DNA from: Astragalus membranaceus
Taxonomy: Eukaryota; Streptophyta; Magnoliopsida; Fabales; Fabaceae
DNA length: 64,000 bases
Direction of reading: 5' to 3'
NCBI GenBank assembly: GCA_039519185.1
Contig: CM076846.1
Location: forward strand, 73,884,818-73,948,817
This document shows, piece after piece, positions 11,466-22,277 of the stretch (position 1 is the first letter of the stretch; each line of letters starts with the position of its first letter). The translations under genes were made by a program, and so were the position numbers. The notes below the pieces were generated by a model. It did not search any database. It had not been told where the DNA came from and saw only the letters and a list, made by a program, of their open reading frames with translations.

Positions 11466-11951
11466 CTTTTTTTTGGGTATGTAACGGGGCTAAAGCCCCA
11501 AACAGCAGCAACAAACCAAACTAACGAGAAATACAACGGGGAATACTCATCCCCAAACCCTCAGAGAGCACTAGTGCCCCAACAGAGGACGGACACTACT
11601 CGAAGAAAACCAAAGACCCAGGAGAGCCATTACCCAAACTAGCAAGCTCATCAGCACATCTATTGGCCTCACGAAGAATATGAACCAACTTAACATCCTA
11701 CGGGAGCGCTAAGAGCCTCTGAATCTCCAACACAAGACTCCGACTAGCCACATTAGCGCGCACACGACCACAAATCTCATTACAAGCAACTTCAGAGTCC
11801 ACCTGCAAAATAATTTGCTAACAATTCCTCTGAAGACAAAATTGGAGGCCCACTATAATCCCCCACAACTCGGCATCAAGCACAGAACAAATGCCAATGG
11901 ATTTAGCAAAACCCCAACATCATGGTCCCTAAGCAAACCACCACAAGAAGC

Positions 11952-12561
11952 ATAGTTTTAAAAACCGGCTCGGCTCGGCCGGTCGAACCGGGAACCGGGG
12001 GGTAACCGAGCCGGTCAGGGTTATGGATCGGATATGCAGCAAACCGGTGAAAACCGGCGTGATTCGGCCGAGTTTTGCAAAAACCGGTGACCGGCGAACC
12101 GGTGAAAACCGGCGTGATACGGCCGAGTTGTGCATTTGAAATTTTTTTTTTATCAAAACGACGTCGTTTAATCTGTTTCTTTTGCTTTTTTTCATCTTTT
12201 TCTTTTCCATTATTGCATTATTAGCAAAAACAAGCATCGTATTTGTTGAGTACATATTAATTTGTGTGATCTAAAATAGATTAATATTATGTATGAATAA
12301 ATTTAAAAATATTAATAAATTAAGATTTTAATTTTTATATTTTAGTAGATATAAAATAAACATAGTTATTAATTTTACAGGTACGAAATTTATATTATAT
12401 ACTATATAAGTCTTGAAAATTCAGGAAATAGAGACCGGGTTCGAGTCATGCGGTCCCGGTTTTGGTCATGCGGTTCAACTGTCGACCCCTCAGTCCGACC
12501 CTTGACCCAGTGACCCGGTACCTTCACCGAGTCAGTCACCGGTCCGAGTTTTAAAACACTG
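11952..12561. mobile_element. Mutator-like non-autonomous element inside the LINE
   Basis: Flanked by ACAAGAAGC at 11943-11951 and 12562-12570, a 9-bp duplication (12 bp if ATA is counted). Ends are loosely inverted: AGTTTTAAAAACCGG on the left and, on the complement of the right, AGTGTTTTAAAACTCGG. The interior is rich in ACCGG words and has no transposase. It splits the LINE RNase H reading exactly at the duplication. The 9-bp target size suggests the Mutator superfamily. Confidence 0.7.
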
Positions 12562-13865
12562 ACAAGAAGCATAACCACTAGCCAGACGAACAGAACCATC
12601 AGTATTGAAGCACACCCACCTATCCAACGGTGGCTCCCAACTTATCAACGACACACCTGCTGAACCATCCACATCACTCAAGAGCACCATAGCAACAACA
12701 TAGTCTCGGGCCCATTTGGGAACAATCCTCGACGGACGAACTGGCCTAATAAAATGAGCATCATAGGCCTCCTTATTCCTCCAATACCAGAGAGCATGAC
12801 AAACTGTGGCCCATACACTGGACCACTCTAACCCATCAACCACATCCACCTTCTCGATCAAATTGAAACGAATCCAGTAACCAAGATCTCCTCCAAAGAA
12901 ATTACATCTCATGTTGTGTTTAACCAAACCTGACCACAAGTGTCGAGCAAGTGGGCAGTCACGAAGAACATGGAGCTCGTCTTCAATCTCTGAATCACAA
13001 TGAGAGCACAAAGACTCCCCCAATCCCATGTTTTCCGCCCGCTTATTGGTCAACAATTTGTTGTGAACAACTAACCAGATGAAATTACGAACTCTTTCTG
13101 GCACTTTAAACTTCCACACTTTTTTCCATATAGCCTCGAGAGAACTATCATGGTTTGCATCTAACAAAGCATAGGCGCTAGAAACACTAAAAGTGCCCCC
13201 ACTAGGACCACACCACAGACATCGATCCTCTCCTCTGTCTTGAGCTGGAGGAAGAAGGGCAATGATCCTGCTCTCAATATCAACAGGGATGAGGTGAGAG
13301 ATCCGCGACATATCCCACTCCCCGGTCCCATCAACCAGCTCACGCACTTTCAACAAGCGCAAGTCCTGAGGAATATCTGAAACCAATTGTTGTAACGAAC
13401 AACCAGAATCAGCCAATTATCAAACCACATTGATGTGGCCAGCCCATTACCAAGTACCCAAAAACTATTTTCATCAATAGCAGTCCAGCTATTAGCCACA
13501 CTCCTCCAAAGTGCCGAATCGGTTGGCTTAACAATAACCTCAAAATCTGTAGGCCCACCACGATCATACTTGGCCTTCAACATTTGGCACCAAAACTTTT
13601 GCTCTCCATATTTTAACTCCCAATCCAACTTCATCACACAAGCTTCATTCATCAAAGTAAGATTACGAAGCCCAAGTCCACCAAATCGCTTAGGCTTAGT
13701 GATTTGCGTCCACGCCACAACATGATACGCCCTCCTGCCTTCCATCTCGCCCCAAATAAATTTTCTTTGCAATTTTTGAATATCTCGCAAACACGCCTTT
13801 GGGATTACCGTAGTCATCATGGGATAAAGCGGCAACACTTCAATAACAGATTTGGAAAGCGTAAC

Positions 13866-13939
13866 CACTACAAGAAAATCGCTCATTTGCGACGGACAAA
13901 AAGTCGTCGCAAAACAGCTCGTCGCAAAAAGTCGTCGCA
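13866..13939. mobile_element. Lone CACTA-type terminus with subterminal repeats
   Basis: CACTACAAGAAAA at 13866 is the standard CACTA (En/Spm) end. It is followed by four TGCGACG/CGTCGCA subterminal repeats within 60 bp. No opposite terminus was found. It replaces about 270 bp of expected LINE sequence, so it looks like a scar of a larger element or of an aberrant excision. Confidence 0.65.
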
Positions 13940-14327
13940 GTTGAGTCGGGGGAGAGTAGCTTGCCCTAAGAGTAACAAGTCATCCGCAAACATCAAGTGT
14001 GACACTGAAGGTCCATTACGCCTAAGAAACAAAGGTTTCCAATTGCCAACACTCACTTCACGAGAAATAATATGGGACAATTTGTCCATACAAAGAACAA
14101 AGATATAAGGTGACATCAGAACCCCTTGACGGATACCACACTGATATTTTATTTATTCACATAACCACAATTGTCACACAACGACACTTAATTATTGTAG
14201 TATTCTTTCTTATTTTATTTCAGTTCCACTCATGAATAGTTTAAACACATGTAGCTAGATCAAAGGGTATATTTCACATCATTGAATAGAAAAAAGTTAA
14301 ATAGCAACGGAAGTTTAGAGATTGAAA

Positions 14328-14536
14328 TATTTAAATAGCAATGGAGGGCAACCAATGTGCCGATTTCTTCGCAAAGCTGGGGGCTCGTGGCCTTGATAAG
14401 TTGGTGGTGATAACGTCTCCTCCGTTGGATTTAGATAGTTTCTTGTTAGCGGACGCCATGGGTGTCTCTTTTGAGAGGAAATAGTCTAGTTTGTTTTGTT
14501 TTTTGTTTGTGTTTTTGCTTTTGTTACCAAAAAACA
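14328..14536 (+). mobile_element. Very short 5'-truncated LINE tail
   Basis: Encodes the last 47 residues of an L1-type RNase H (EGNQCADFFAKLGARG to FERK, stop 14482-14484), then a 3' UTR and A-rich tail. The target duplication AGAGATTGAAA is perfect (14317-14327 and 14537-14547). Unit 2 near 48020 has one copy of that word and no insert. Confidence 0.88.
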
Positions 14537-14664
14537 AGAGATTGAAAAAATCAAAATCAATGTTTAATTCTGTCACTATGTATTAGTGACATTAAATTTA
14601 GAGATTATTAAATTCATTTCTATTTTCCGTTGCTATTTCAATTTTTTTGAAAGTATTTGTATAG

Positions 14665-14944
14665 TTATTTTGACAAAGGGCATCCTTGAGAAGTTGGTGA
14701 AGTACCGGTGTTATCCCCTCCTTTTTGGTGCCAGCTAGAAGGCCTCCTACCAACTCTGCTGGGTCGTAATCCCAAATAGGTAGCTCAGTTGGCGAGCTAA
14801 GGGATATCAAAGGAGTGCACCAAAGGAGTGTAAGAAGGAGATCCCGAGTTCAAACTCCGGAAACTAACATTTCTCCCACCCCCATTAACATTGCCTATAA
14901 AAAAACTCTCCTTGACCAATTTCCACCTCTTCCACTTCGTCAAC
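14665..14944 (-). pseudogene. Pathogen-related protein copy B, last exon, split by a SINE
   Basis: Counterpart of exon 4 of the intact gene (48147-48287). The reading YDPAELVGGLLAG is retained. Relative to the intact copy the acceptor is mutated (CAG to CGG, at 14945-14947), nine bases are missing after the third codon, and a tRNA-derived SINE interrupts the codons. Its exon 3 fragment lies 31 kb away at 46212-46265, and exons 1-2 were never duplicated. It cannot make protein. Confidence 0.85.
14771..14923 (+). mobile_element. tRNA-derived SINE in a pseudogene exon
   Basis: Carries a pol III A-box (TAGCTCAGTTGGCGAG, 14781) and a B-box-like GAGTTCAAACTCC (14846), then a C-rich stretch and A-rich end. 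Absent from the matching exon at about 48245. A related copy lies at 50604-50728. It is not a functional tRNA: there is no foldable acceptor or anticodon arm and the A-to-B spacing is occupied by unrelated sequence. Confidence 0.75.
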
Positions 14945-15121
14945 CCGATTGTGACGAAAATTCATTTTGTTAGCACAAGCTGGACCAATTTCCATTAGTT
15001 TTTTATTTGGAATAATTGAGTGTTTTCATTAAAATAAGTACCGCTATTTAGGGATGACAATGGGTACCCTATGAGCAGGGTATTATAGTGCCCGTACCTG
15101 AGCCCGCATATGTACCTGAGG

Positions 15122-17481
15122 CGTAGCACAAGGAGAGAGAAAGAAAGCTAGATTTCGTGGTACTTCCAAAGGCTAGGGTTTCGATTCTAAAAGCTAAGGT
15201 AAGGGTGAGGTTCATGCTTTATAAGGGTTGGTATGAAGGGTTGTATGTGGGTTAGGGTTTGGTAGTCATCATATGTGTATCATGTTTATTATGTGTTTGA
15301 TAAAATGCTTTGAATGCTATATTGGTCGATTTTGTCATGTAATTGATGTTCCCATGCCCTAATACTATGTTTGATGATTGCATGTGGGGGGTTAGGGTAT
15401 GATGATTTATCACATGTATGATTATATGTTTGTGTTACCTTGTTGAACCAATTGTTGATGATTGAACCTATTTGTTGATGTTTGAGATCACTTGTTGATG
15501 TTTGAATATGTTTGTGGAGGTTGGAAATCAATTTGGGGTTTTTAATTCGCAAAGAAAACTGGGTATAGGTTCGGTTATACAGTAACTGGGAACAATCTAG
15601 TGGTCCAAAAATTATGTGGTTTACCTTTTCAGAAACTAGACTTAATGGTTGTTAAATTTACACTGGTTTGGTTGCATTTGGAGTTGTATAGCTTGAGTTA
15701 TAGGTGTCACAAGTTGGGTTAAAATTCTGGAAACAATCTGGATATAGGTTCGGTATTTCGTGTATAACCTTTTCGTTTGAACTCCTTTTTGAATGATTCT
15801 TGATTCATTGTAAACTACACTCAATTTGTTTCGGGTTAGGCTCAAGTCCCATGTCATTTGACTGAGTTTGATAATTTTAGAGGTGTCACAAGCTAGGTCA
15901 TGGTGGCTGTCCTGTTTTCTGAACCTTGTTGCTTATTTACTGAAACTGTACGAACTGGACCATTATTTTGCAAAATGAAAATTATAGTCAGAAACTAGAC
16001 ATTCTTAGCTTTCCATAGAGGGGTCCTTTGCTAAGTTTCGATACCGTTTGATAGGTTAATTAATTCACCAAAGTAGAGGTACGTTTGCTGGAAATTATTA
16101 TTGCTGTTGCTGAAAGAAATCATTGTTGCTGTTTCTGAAAACTGTTTCCGAAAATTGTTGCTGGTTCTGAAAACTGTTTCCGAAAATTGTTGCTGTTTCT
16201 GAAAACTGTTCCCGAAATTTGCTGTTACTGTTTTCGAAAATTACTGTTATTGCTCCTATATTTGGGCACTATTCATGTTTTTGCGAGTCGTTCCTATTTT
16301 TGCGAGTCGTTCCTATTTTTGTGGGTTGCCTTTTGGCGCCTTAGCGCCTAGTATTGTTCCCTAGTGTTGTTGCCTTGTTGGTGGCCTTAGCGCCCTGTGG
16401 TCTTGTTGATTCGTTGTTGTTGCCTTGTTGGTGGCCTTAGCGCCCTGTTGTCTTGTGGATTTGTTGTTGTAGGCCGGTGGCCAATGTTGGATTGCCTCTT
16501 TAGGCATGGATTTTATGTTGTAGGCCGGTGGCCATTGTTGATTTTGTGTTGTGGGCCTATGGCCAGTGCTGAGTCTTGTGTCATTGTGTGCTAAGATATG
16601 TTGCTTGTTGTTGATTGTCCGTGTTGCATCATTGTGTCGCATGCATATCATTTGCATATGGGGTAGTTGGCCCCAGAGCTAGTCTCCACCACGTTGGATT
16701 GCCTCTTTTGGCATGGATTTTTGTTGGAAGCCTCATTTGGCTGGACTCGATACCACATGCATTATAGGGTAGTTAGCCCTCTGTTGAGCATCCCGCATTC
16801 ATACCGCATGTTTGAAGTCACTTACTGTGGTGAACTGTTGTTGTTGTATGTTGACTGTTGTTGTTGTTGTTGTATATTGATTGTTGTCGTTATATATTGA
16901 CCGTTGGGTCGATATTTGACTGTTGAGATGATATTTGCATGTTGTGCTGATGTTGACCCTTGTGGCGATATTAACTGTTATATCCATGCTGTTGTTGACC
17001 TGTTGTCTATTATGATTATCTGACTTTCTGACCTAGATATATGGTCTTTCATACGATTCTTTATACTGTGTGATATCTCACCCCTTCTGTTTGAATGTTA
17101 CCCCTATGTTGGTAACGTGCAGGTATCCACGAGTGAAGGCTGCTGTACTTCACTAGTCCGGTCGTGTCGTCGCTCTGATACGTAGCACTCGGGGGGATGA
17201 ACACTATTTATATTGTTTATGTTATTTTGTGGATTTTGATGTTATAAATCTTACATGGTCACTACGTTTGTTTTAGTTGAACCCTTATGATTTTCCGTTG
17301 CGTGAATGAGTAAGAGTTGATTTGTTTTTAAGACTAAAAATGCTGTTTGCCGGTTCATCCGAGTGATGGGTGTTATGTATCCGTTTAAGTTTTTTTTTAA
17401 GTCGAAAAGTGTGACATCCGTTTCATTGTTGAAAACTCTGATTTTACGCTAATAAATTACCGGGTAAAAATGGGTGTTACA
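15122..17481 (+). repeat. Truncated Tekay-like LTR
   Basis: Long non-coding block ending GGGTGTTACA at 17481, the usual 3' terminus of Tekay-type LTRs. It includes the GATACGTAGCACTCGGGGG region near 17180 often seen in such LTRs. The left edge does not start with TG and no matching 5-bp duplication was found, so it is a 5'-truncated LTR rather than a clean solo LTR. Contains the minisatellite at 16090 and GGTGGCC/GCGCC repeats at 16340-16570. Confidence 0.55.
16090..16250. repeat. About 32-bp minisatellite in the LTR fragment
   Basis: Four to five imperfect copies of a unit containing TTGCTGTTTCTGAAAACTG followed by TTTCCGAAAA. Confidence 0.75.
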
Positions 17482-17567
17482 CTGGGCACCGTAATGCCCG
17501 TCCCCGAGCCCTCGCCCATGTGTATGGGTAATTACCCGCCCGTTTGCAGGTAATTTTTGTTGGTACC

Positions 17568-20500
17568 TGTAGCGACCGAAAAATCCGGAGGAGGGATTCT
17601 TCGTTGTTTTTGAACAATGGAGTCGCCATCAATATTTATTTTTAGGAAAACATTGAAAAAACCTTTGCTTTTGGGTTCGGGGGTCGATTAAGTGCGGGGA
17701 AGGTAGTAGCACCCCGCAACATCCTAAAAAGGTTACCTTTTAATTTAATGTGTAGAAAAAGAAATTAGTTTAAAGAAAACATTTTAATTTACCCTTTTTA
17801 TTATTTGCAAAAAAAACGGAAAGGAAGACTTAATAAAAATTTTAGTTTTTTGCGCTTGACAGGAGTGGGCCCCCGCTCCTACGTATCTCCGGGTGCGATG
17901 GAGAAATCAAAGCTACGTAGTTCTTGGGTAGAAAATATTTGTGTGTTGGTGTTTTTATTTTTTATTGAAAAGTTTGCGGAAACCGGAGGCCGCTCATGGG
18001 GACCAAACAGATAAATCCAGAGTGGTCACCACTTAATGGCTTATCCGAAAAAGAAGGTATTTACCGCGTTCAAACGAGCGGGGCCCAGAGTGACTGCTAT
18101 AAATAACCGGTTTGTGATCGGGCGCTTGTTTATTTGAAAATGTGTATTGGAAAACGTTTTCTAAAAAGGAGTTGAAATTACGTTTGTGTGGAAGCGTTTT
18201 TTGTTAACTGAAAATTTCTTGACGTTTAGGCGGGTGTTCATGATGATCAAACGAGTAATCTCAGAGTGGTCACCGCTACTAATCCGCTTTGGAAATAAAG
18301 GTTGTTCCTATCGGTCACACAAGCTAGGCTCAGAGTGACCGTTGGTAACAACCTATTTTTATGTGAGTTTGGTTGTTTGAAATAAAGAAGAAATGGTTTG
18401 GAAATCACGCGGTATAAATAAAAGCGGAATGGGTGATAGTAAAAAGGGGGGCGCGAATGACAGGGGTGCTGTGTTAAAAATGGGGGGTGCGAACAGTGAG
18501 ACCGAATCGCTTTTGTGGACTAGGTTGTGTTTTAAAAACATGGGCTTGCAACCAAAATGGGGTGCTGTTTTACTAGAGCGCGGGGGTGCAAACAGTGAGA
18601 CCGAATCGCTTTTGTGGACTAGGTTGTGTTTTAAAAACATGGGCTTGCAACCAAAAGGGGGTGCTGTTTTACTAGAACGCGGGGGTGCAAACAGTGAGAC
18701 CGGATCGCTTTGGAGCTTGGTTGTGTTGTTTTTCGAAAATGGGCTTGCAGCCAAAAAGGGGTGCTGTTTTACTAAGACGCGGGGGTGCAAACAGCGATTT
18801 TACGTTAAAAAAAAACGATTGCTTAATTTTTCTTTTTTTTACCACCTTACTAACATAACCTAACACATATGATTTGCGAATTTATAAAGAAAAGTTCTTT
18901 TTTTTTTGAAATGATTGTCATAGTTGTTATCTTGAAAGGAGGTGTTTTTACTTTTTTTTTTGGAAAAATGATTATTTTTAAGAAGGTGCTATTACTGTTT
19001 TTTTTGGAAAAATGATTATTTTGAAAAAAAAAAGTGCTTTTGCTGCTGTTTTTTTAGGAAAAGGATTATTATTATTATTTATTTTTTATTTATAAAAAGG
19101 GGTGTGGTATTAGTAACCATTTAAAAAAAACAACATTTTTAGTGTTATTATTTTAAAAGAAACTTCATTTTATAAAACAGAATATCTTATTATAAATGAT
19201 TTTTTTGATTTTTTTTGAAAATAACCAATCTAATGCCTAAAATTCGAAAATACAGCAACAAAAAATAAAAACAGCAATACTAAAAAATTTACAGCAACTA
19301 AGATAGAAAAAACAGCAATAATAAAAAAGTGTTACAGCAACTAAGATAGAAAAACAGCAGCCCTAAAATCGTTACAGTGACTAAAAATGAAAAAAAAACA
19401 GCAACAATATATACAATAAAAGTAATTACAGCAGCTACAAAACTAAAAAATACAGCAACAAATTCGAAATTACAGTACCTTAAAAAACCCGAAATGTTGA
19501 AAAAAATCTTTCCTTGGATCTCCTCAAAAATAGCAGAATGTAAACTAAAAAAAATTTGTTTGTGAAAGGAGAAAAATAAGAACAGTGAACAAATCTCAAC
19601 TGTTTTTTTTCTAAAAACCTAACCTCTCTTTTCTTTCTCTCTGAAAAACCTTTTCTTTTTTTTTCGAAAATCTTTTTCTTTTTCTCCCTTTTTTTTCGAA
19701 AATCTCCTCCTCTTTTTTGGTCCATGGCAAGAACCCTATTTATACTAAAAGATGGAATGCCTCCTTCGTTTTTTTTTTTGGACTGCTTTGTACAGTAGTT
19801 TGTTACTGTGGCTTGACATTTCGTGATGACTGAGAAGGATATGATGACCTAGGGTTTTGTGGAGAGTAGTTGGTGAAAGAGAAAAAAAACTTGTGAGAGG
19901 AGGGGAGAGTGAAATATGCGAAGGTATGGGGTAGACAGAGAAGGGAAATGATGGCTTGTGTGTGAGAGAGAAAAAAATCCGTGAGTGTGTGAGAGAAGAG
20001 GAATGGGGGCGTGAAAGGAGGAGAGCCATGTGAGGGAAATGAGTGTGTGAGTGTGGAAGAGAGAGAGAGCCGTGGGTGTGTAGGAGAGGGATTGGAGAAG
20101 AAGGATGAGTGAATGTGAGGAAAAAAAAATGAGTGTATGAGTGGTAGGAGAGTGAGAGAGTGCCGTGAGTGTGTGAGAGAGGAAAGAGAAAGGGAAAGAG
20201 TGAGTGTGAGGGAAAAGAGTGGGAAGCGTGAGATAGGAGAGTGATGTGAGGGAAGTGATGTGAGTTAGGGTTTGGTGAAGGGAAGTGTGAGAGAGAGAGA
20301 GAGAGAGCCGTTGGGAGGGAAGTGGGAGGTGTGTATGGGGAAGTGGGAGGCGTGTGTGGGGAAGTGGGGATGCAAGTTTCAAGGAGGGAAAAGAGGGAAA
20401 GGTGGCCGAATTTTAGGGAGGAGAGAGGGAAGTAGCCGAATTTTTTTTAGGGTTTGGAAGGGGTGGAATTCGAATTAGGGTTTAGTTGGAGTGGGTTGGA

Positions 20501-20808
20501 TGGAGTTGGGTTAGGGTTAGATGGATGGGTTAGGAGGGAGTTGGGTTGGGTTTGCGAATTGGGCTGAATTTGGTGGAGGAAATGGGCTTCTGATGGCCCA
20601 ATCCTGATTGCACCTCTATTTCCCTTTTTTACAGACCCCCCCATATGCTCCTTTGCCTATTTTGTTTTGATACTTCTAATTATTATTTTTTCAAAGATTA
20701 AAACTTGTAGCAAACTAAAATAAAATATGACATGAACATAAAAAGAATATTAGTTTTATTGAAAAATAAAAATCTCTCAATTTGATCGGACAAAATTAGG
20801 GTATTACA
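17568..20808 (-). repeat. Ogre 3' LTR (3241 bp)
   Basis: Intact copy. Excluding the Tekay element the other LTR is 3242 bp and differs only by scattered changes, so insertion is recent. A TATAAATA on the - strand at 19737-19744 is the likely promoter element. The many short ORFs on both strands here are low-complexity shadows. Confidence 0.9.
18477..18800. repeat. Three-copy, about 110-bp tandem repeat in the Ogre LTR
   Basis: Unit starts GGGGGTGCAAACAGTGAGAC and ends at the next GCGGGGGTGC. In the other LTR the same array is at 33536-33644 and 43030-43236, and the Tekay element landed inside it. Confidence 0.85.
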
Positions 20809-20987
20809 GCTGCCCCTCTTTATTTATATTTTTCTAGGAAATCGGAGGGATTCCAAATTTCTCGAGGAAAATAGAAATAAAGATAACAAAACGTTAATTT
20901 TGTCCAGACTGAGAATTTTGTGTTGCTTCTTCTTTTTTGGTTTGAAAATTATGAAAACTGGGTTGATTTAGAAAGAAAGTAAACAGG

Positions 20988-21430
20988 GATCGCTGGGGAT
21001 CTGAAGGATCGCTGGGGATCTGAAGGAGCACTGGGGCTCTGAAGTAGCACTGGGGCTCTGAAGGTCTAGTTCAAAATCAATGCTTGGAGCATCGACTTGC
21101 GTTCGACTGAGGGACCGTCGGGGTCTGAAGGGCATGCCTAAGCCTGAGGGACCGATGGGTCTGAAGGAGCGCAACTAGCTTATCGTACTAGTAATACGGT
21201 CTGGGGGTGGCCTTTTTTCGAGCAGCCATTAGGGTTAATCAGGTCCGGAACTGATATAACCACGAAGGACGTGCACTGTGTTTTTTTAGGCGGACACAGC
21301 TAGTCTAAAGGGCCTGGGGCCGGATGATCCGTCGGTTGCTCGATAACGCGACGTGCGATCTGGATTGAAGGACCATTGTTGGTCTGAAGGAGCGCCTGGG
21401 CTCTGAAGGACCGCTGGGGGTCTGAAGAAT
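20988..21430. repeat. GA/CT-GGGG-CT minisatellite in the Ogre 3' UTR
   Basis: Repeated 18-20-bp unit of the form CTGGGG(A/C)TCTGAAGGA, about six tandem copies at 20988-21180 and more dispersed copies at 21360-21430. It lies between the integrase stop and the 3' LTR. Confidence 0.8.
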
Positions 21431-22277
21431 TGTTGCTAACGATACATACTAAAATTATCTCAACAGACACTTGCAATGAATGATGCATGCGTGCATTAAG
21501 TAATTGATGACATGATGAACGAAATGTGGAATGATTTTGTTTTTGGCTTTTGTTCTTGGCCTTCTTTTTTCATTTTCTTTTCTTGCTCTTTTGCTCTTTA
21601 GCTCTTTATGCTCTTTTGCTCTTTCTTGACTTTGCTGGTATCATCAACTCGCGTGAGTCTCGACATGGGATACAAGGGTTGCCTCAAGCAGTGGTGCCAA
21701 AGTGCGGGTTATTAAGATTTGCTGAAGTGATTATGCATTTGTCCTTTTTGCAACTTTATGAGAGATCATCTCTTTTTTGTGATTTTTAGAAATTTCGCAA
21801 TGACTATAATGCTTGTGATCATGCACATGTTTCGCAATTCAGTATCGTCTACCATGAACGTTATTTTTACGATAATAGGGAAATGAGAGAATAAAGGAAG
21901 TGTTTAATATTCAAATGGAAAACAAATGCGCAGAAGGTCGCGCTGGCTGAAAATTACATTGGGAGTTTAAACTACAAAAAGAAAAAGAAGGAAAAGAAAA
22001 CAAGGAAAGCTGATCTTTTGATTGTTTGTATCTTTGAAGTAACAACGCCAATCGCCCACTAACATAACTTTGAGCATTCATTGTCCAACTTTCGGAGGTA
22101 TTGACTGCCTTTGTAGCTCAAAGTCCAACTTCTGACCCTAATTTTTGCCTGGACTGCTCTTTAGAGTTTTCAGTCCACCGGGTCGCTCTAATTTTTGCCT
22201 AGGCCGCCCTTTCGGGTTTTCGGCCTAGCGAGCTTATTTTTGCTTGGCTCATCTTTCTCTTTTTTCCATATATTTCT

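Larger units (their letters stand above)
11480..14130 (-). pseudogene. L1-like ORF2 remnant: RT, zinc-binding RT domain, RNase H
   Basis: On the - strand the reading begins in RT (MSPYIFVLCMDKLSHII and FADDLLLLGQA, 13883-14116), loses roughly 90 codons at the CACTA scar, resumes at 13350-13886 (VIEVLPLYPMMTTVIPKACL) and shifts frame near 13418 to 12562-13416. That last part carries the zinc-binding RT domain typical of plant LINEs (VPERVRNFIWLVVHNKLLT; C-x2-C near SLCSHCDSE) and the start of RNase H (FNTDGSV). RNase H is split by a 0.6-kb element and continues at 11480-11950 with EANRCADELASLG. No intact protein can be made. Confidence 0.85.
11466..14143 (-). mobile_element. 5'-truncated L1-like LINE
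   Basis: Non-LTR retrotransposon on the - strand. The 3' end is the A-rich tail (complement of the T-run at about 11467-11474). The 5' end is truncated within RT near 14143. Unit 2 at about 47836-47860 preserves the uninterrupted site. The flanks GATCTTTT (left) and GATATTTT (right) are an approximate target duplication. Two later insertions sit inside: a Mutator-like element at 11952 and a CACTA end at 13866. Confidence 0.85.

Noticed and set aside
12402..12599. Val/Leu-rich start of a short - strand ORF
   Set aside because: Spans the border between the LINE and the Mutator-like insertion; artefact of the junction.
14781..14860. tRNA gene
   Set aside because: A- and B-box like words are present but no cloverleaf or anticodon loop can be drawn; it is a SINE head.
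16361..16900. Short ORFs rich in Cys, Leu and Val or Thr and Gln
   Set aside because: They lie in the truncated Tekay-like LTR and come from TTG/TGT repeats.
18359..18863. Overlapping ORFs on both strands of the Ogre LTR
   Set aside because: Produced by the 110-bp tandem repeat, which happens to be open on both strands.
19849..20382. His/Ser/Leu/Pro-rich ORF of 177 codons, and its counterpart at 44059-44817
   Set aside because: Low-complexity GA/CT-rich LTR sequence. The frame length differs between LTRs and no start context or domain is visible.
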